From Protofrankia sp963555925 (GTDB lineage Bacteria > Actinomycetota > Actinomycetes > Frankiales > Frankiaceae): DNA of 64,000 nt. A program made the position numbers and the translations under genes. The stretch covers positions 47,735 to 111,734 of the forward strand of contig CAUVXJ010000049.1 in NCBI GenBank assembly GCA_963555925.1, given 5' to 3'. Below are positions 61,064-64,000 of the stretch, one piece after another. The first letter of the stretch is position 1. Every line of letters starts with the position of its first letter. Below the pieces are notes generated by a model. It was not told the DNA's origin and searched no databases. It saw only the letters and a list, made by a program, of their open reading frames with translations.

Positions 61064-61098
61064 GGTACTGGTCGCGGTACTGGTCGCGGTACTGCGGC
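61064..61098. repeat. Tandem 12-bp repeat in divergent promoter region
   Basis: GGTACTGGTCGC occurs at 61064-61075 and 61076-61087 and partly again after that, within the 179-bp region between the divergent S4 and SARP genes. Spacing near one helical turn could suit a regulator binding direct repeats, as SARP proteins do. Confidence 0.5.
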
Positions 61099-61185
61099 GA
61101 ACGCACCGCATCCCGTCGGGCAAGTCGACCAGATCCCGCTGCCACGATGGCCTTTCGCGTTCCGCGGCCGTGCGAGAGTGGTCTG

Positions 61186-64000
61186 GTGCAGGTGGGGATC
61201 CTCGGTCCACTCGAGGTACGCGGCGATGACGGTCGGGAGATCGACATCCAGGGCGCACGGCTGCGAGCCCTGCTGGTCCGCCTAGCGCTGGATGCCGGCC
61301 GTCCGGTCGGTGTCGCCGCGCTCGTGGACGCGGTCTGGGCGGATCAGCCGCCGGCCGAGACGGCCAACGCCCTGCAAACCCTCGTGTCACGGCTGCGTCG
61401 CTGCCTCGGCGACGGGGCACTGGTCACCCGGTCGGCCGCTGGGTACTGCCTGGCCGTCGATCCCGACGACGTCGACGTCCACCGTTTCACCCTGCTCGCC
61501 GCCGCCGGTGCCGGCGCCCTGCGCGCCGGCGACCCGCACCGCGCGGCCACCACGCTGCGCGCCGCTCTCGCGCTGTGGCGCGGGCCCGCGCTCGCCGAGG
61601 CCGACGGCGGCCCGGCCGTCGCGGCGGTCGCGGCGCATGCGACCCGACTGCGCGAGACGCATCTGAGCGCCGTTCTCGACCGCGTGCAGGTCGACCTGGC
61701 GGCGGGCCGCGCGCTGGAGATCGTCGGTGAGCTCGAGTCGTTGGCCGCCGAGCACCCGCTGCACGAACGGCTGGTCGGTCAGCTGATGGCCGCGCTGGCC
61801 GCCACCGGCCGCCAAGCCGACGCGCTGCGCAGCTACGACCAGCTTCGGGTCCGGCTGGCCGACGAGCTGGGCGTCGACCCGTCCGCCGAGCTGCGGGCGG
61901 TGCAGCTGGCGGTCCTGCGGGGTGAGCGGATCGGGGCGGGGTCCACGAAGGGGCGCCGGCGCACGAACCTGCGCGCGCAGCTGACGAGCTTCGTCGGCCG
62001 TGACGACGAGGTGGCGCGCATCGCGACGGCGCTCGAGGCGAGCCGGCTGGTCACACTCGTCGGGCCGGGCGGCGCCGGTAAGACCCGCCTTGCCAGCGAA
62101 GCGTTGGCCGCTGTCGTGGACGACGTTCCCGACGGGGTGTGGTTCGTCGAGCTGGCCTCCGTCACCGAAGCGGCCGACGTGGCGCAGACCGTCCTGGGCG
62201 CGCTCGGTCTGCGCGAGGCGAACCTGCTGGACCAGACCACCAAACGGGTCGGTCGCGACGCGGTCGGCCGGCTGATCGAGGGACTCGCCGACAGAGCGGC
62301 CGTCATCGTGCTGGACAACTGCGAGCATCTTCTCGACGCTGTCGCGCGCCTGGCCGACCTGCTGCTCGCCCGGTGTCCGCTGCTGCGGGTCCTGACCACC
62401 AGCCGCGAGCCGCTGGGCATCGTCGGCGAGGTGCTGCTCGCGGTGCCGCCCCTGGCCCAGCCCGCCCCGGACGTGGCAGTCGCCGACGTGCTCGGGTTCC
62501 CCGCAGCCCGCCTGTTCGCCGACCGGGCAGCCGCCGTCCGCCCCGATTTCGCCGTCGACGAGGCGTCGGTCCCGACCGTGGTCGAGATCGTGCGCCGGTT
62601 GGACGGCCTGCCGCTGGCGATCGAGCTGGCCGCGGCGCGGCTGCGCACCCTGCCGCTGACCGAGATCGCCGCGCGGCTGTCCGACCGGTTCCGGCTGCTC
62701 ACCGGCGGCAGCCGCACCGCCCTGCCCCGGCACCGCACCCTGCGAGCCGTGGTGGAGTGGAGCTGGGACCTGCTCTCGGGACCGGAACGGCTGCTCGTGG
62801 AGCGGCTCGCGGTGTTCCCGGCGGGCACCACCGTGGGCAGCGCGGCCGCGGTCTGCTCGGGCGACGGGGTGCACGCAGACGACGTCGGTGACCTGGTGGC
62901 CTCGCTCATCGACAAGTCACTGCTCCAGCCGGCCGCGGGTGGCACCCGCCAGCGGATGCTGGAGACGATCCGCGAGTACGGTCTCGAGCGTCTCGCCGAG
63001 CGCGGCGAGCTGGCGCGGCTACGCGAACGCCACGCCGCCTATTTCGACGATCTGCTGCATGCGGCGCAGCCGCATCTGACCCGGGCCGACCAGCTCGAAT
63101 GGCTGGAGCTGCTGGCCGCCGAACGCGACAACATCCTCGGCGGGCTGCGGTACTGCTGCGAGCAGGGGGACGCCGACACGGCGTTGCGCCTCGCGGTCGG
63201 GTTCGGCGGTCTGGCGATGCTGCTCGGCAACCATGCCGACGTCGCGGTCTGGGTGGGCGAGGCGCTTGCCGTGCCCGGAGGTCAGGAACCCGACCAGCGC
63301 GTGATCGGCGAAGCGCTGCACGCAGTGAACTCAGCCGCGACGGCTGCCTCGTCATCCCCGGCCGAGGTGGAGACCAACCTGGCGCGCCTCGGCGAGATCG
63401 CGCAGCGGCTCGCGTCTGTCGACCTCCGCGAGCAGCCGCTGCTCGGCCTGCTGAAGGTGGCGATCGCGATGTTCACCGGCGAGACCGTACTGACAGAGCG
63501 CTATATCGGCGAGGCGGCGGCGAGCGGCGATCCCTGGCTGTCGGCGGCCGTGCTGATGTTCAGAGCCGGCCTTGCCGAGAACGACGGCGACGTCGGGCGC
63601 ATGCGCGCCGACGCGGTCACCGCGCTGGCGCAGTTCCGTGTCCTCGGCGAGCGCTGGGGCATTGCCACCACGCTGCGGACGATGGCGATGCTGCACACGC
63701 TCGACGGCGAACTCGACGCGGCCGCGGCGGCATACGAGGAAGCGCTGGCGCTGATGCGTGAGCTGGGCTCGCGCGAGGACGAGTCGCTGCTGCAGGTGCG
63801 GCTGGCCGACCTGGCGATCCGCCGCGGCAACCTGGCCGACGCCCGGACGCATGTCGAGGCGGCGCGTGCCAGCAGCGAGGCCAGCGGGTTGGCGCTGGAT
63901 GCGGTGTTCACGCTGAGCATGCAGGCCCGGTTGGAGCGGCACCTGGGCGACCTCGCCGCGGCCAGGGCGTTGCAGGGCCAGGCGATGCGGCGCTTCGAGG
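61186..64000 (+). CDS. SARP/AfsR-like regulator with ATPase and TPR domains (runs off window)
   Basis: At least 938 residues, open at the window end. An OmpR-like winged helix (about 1-90: GILGPLEVRGDDG, ALVDAVWADQPP) is followed by a bacterial transcriptional activation domain (about 95-240: DVDVHRFTLLAAA, ELGVDPSAELRAVQ). An AAA/NB-ARC-like ATPase has Walker A GPGGAGKTRLA (about 290) and LDGLPLAIELAAARLR (about 475). TPR-like repeats start near residue 640. Such proteins activate secondary-metabolite or stress genes by binding direct repeats. The start is GTG 61186 or GTG 61192. Confidence 0.9.
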   Translation, partial: MQVGILGPLEVRGDDGREIDIQGARLRALLVRLALDAGRPVGVAALVDAVWADQPPAETANALQTLVSRLRRCLGDGALVTRSAAGYCLAVDPDDVDVHRFTLLAAAGAGALRAGDPHRAATTLRAALALWRGPALAEADGGPAVAAVAAHATRLRETHLSAVLDRVQVDLAAGRALEIVGELESLAAEHPLHERLVGQLMAALAATGRQADALRSYDQLRVRLADELGVDPSAELRAVQLAVLRGERIGAGSTKGRRRTNLRAQLTSFVGRDDEVARIATALEASRLVTLVGPGGAGKTRLASEALAAVVDDVPDGVWFVELASVTEAADVAQTVLGALGLREANLLDQTTKRVGRDAVGRLIEGLADRAAVIVLDNCEHLLDAVARLADLLLARCPLLRVLTTSREPLGIVGEVLLAVPPLAQPAPDVAVADVLGFPAARLFADRAAAVRPDFAVDEASVPTVVEIVRRLDGLPLAIELAAARLRTLPLTEIAARLSDRFRLLTGGSRTALPRHRTLRAVVEWSWDLLSGPERLLVERLAVFPAGTTVGSAAAVCSGDGVHADDVGDLVASLIDKSLLQPAAGGTRQRMLETIREYGLERLAERGELARLRERHAAYFDDLLHAAQPHLTRADQLEWLELLAAERDNILGGLRYCCEQGDADTALRLAVGFGGLAMLLGNHADVAVWVGEALAVPGGQEPDQRVIGEALHAVNSAATAASSSPAEVETNLARLGEIAQRLASVDLREQPLLGLLKVAIAMFTGETVLTERYIGEAAASGDPWLSAAVLMFRAGLAENDGDVGRMRADAVTALAQFRVLGERWGIATTLRTMAMLHTLDGELDAAAAAYEEALALMRELGSREDESLLQVRLADLAIRRGNLADARTHVEAARASSEASGLALDAVFTLSMQARLERHLGDLAAARALQGQAMRRFE

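Overview
The window is a very GC-rich actinobacterial chromosome segment with GC-biased codon third positions, many GTG and TTG starts, ATGA/GTGA gene overlaps, and TetR, SARP and DUF222-HNH genes. The gene mix (many SDRs, acyl-CoA enzymes, a Rieske oxygenase, PEP-swivel proteins, flotillin, abundant small repeats) suggests a soil actinomycete, most plausibly Frankia-like. That placement is an inference. Two runs of N (29674-30195 and 37059-37794) are assembly gaps, and both are bordered by repeat sequence.

Positions 1-21200 look like a catabolic island. A sugar-isomerase-like TIM barrel, an SDR, a VOC protein and a PEP-swivel enzyme are followed by a flotillin/NfeD pair, two TetR regulators and an RbsA/RbsC/RbsB-like ABC importer. 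Then come two more SDRs, a ThuA-like protein, and a minus-strand set (MDR oxidoreductase, 68-residue protein, 2Fe-2S ferredoxin, Rieske oxygenase, second PEP-swivel paralogue) facing a further SDR. Positions 21200-25600 hold iron uptake: an EfeU-EfeO fusion, the EfeB Dyp peroxidase and a membrane protein, with a DtxR/IdeR-like box. Positions 25600-38700 return to CoA-linked catabolism: acyl-CoA ligase, SDR, second ThuA-like protein, a 2-oxoacid dehydrogenase complex (E1a, E1b, E2), a DUF35/thiolase-like pair, an acyl-CoA dehydrogenase and a two-domain VOC protein.

Positions 38700-48000 are a patchwork: a secreted PstS-like/3D-domain protein, an IS5-type transposase remnant, an ABC-2 exporter, a DUF222-HNH protein, and a toxin-antitoxin site with one intact VapBC pair and one decayed pair. 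Positions 48008-57186 carry the most unusual locus, eight tightly packed minus-strand genes. They encode a two-part glycosyltransferase, two paralogous proteins of unknown family, three further unrecognised proteins (two with strong coiled coil), a small protein, and a 1074-residue protein with a charged coiled-coil head and a glycosidase-barrel-like domain. I cannot assign this operon to any described system. The right end has a Nudix and a 2H-phosphoesterase-like gene, an MFS drug exporter with its TetR regulator, an S4 protein and a large SARP/ATPase regulator that runs off the window.

The non-coding DNA is also rich. There are two families of hairpin repeats, one with covarying stems placed before SDR genes, and a dispersed tail-like repeat. 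A 162-bp MITE completes a stop codon. Short tandem duplications recur next to stop codons throughout the window.
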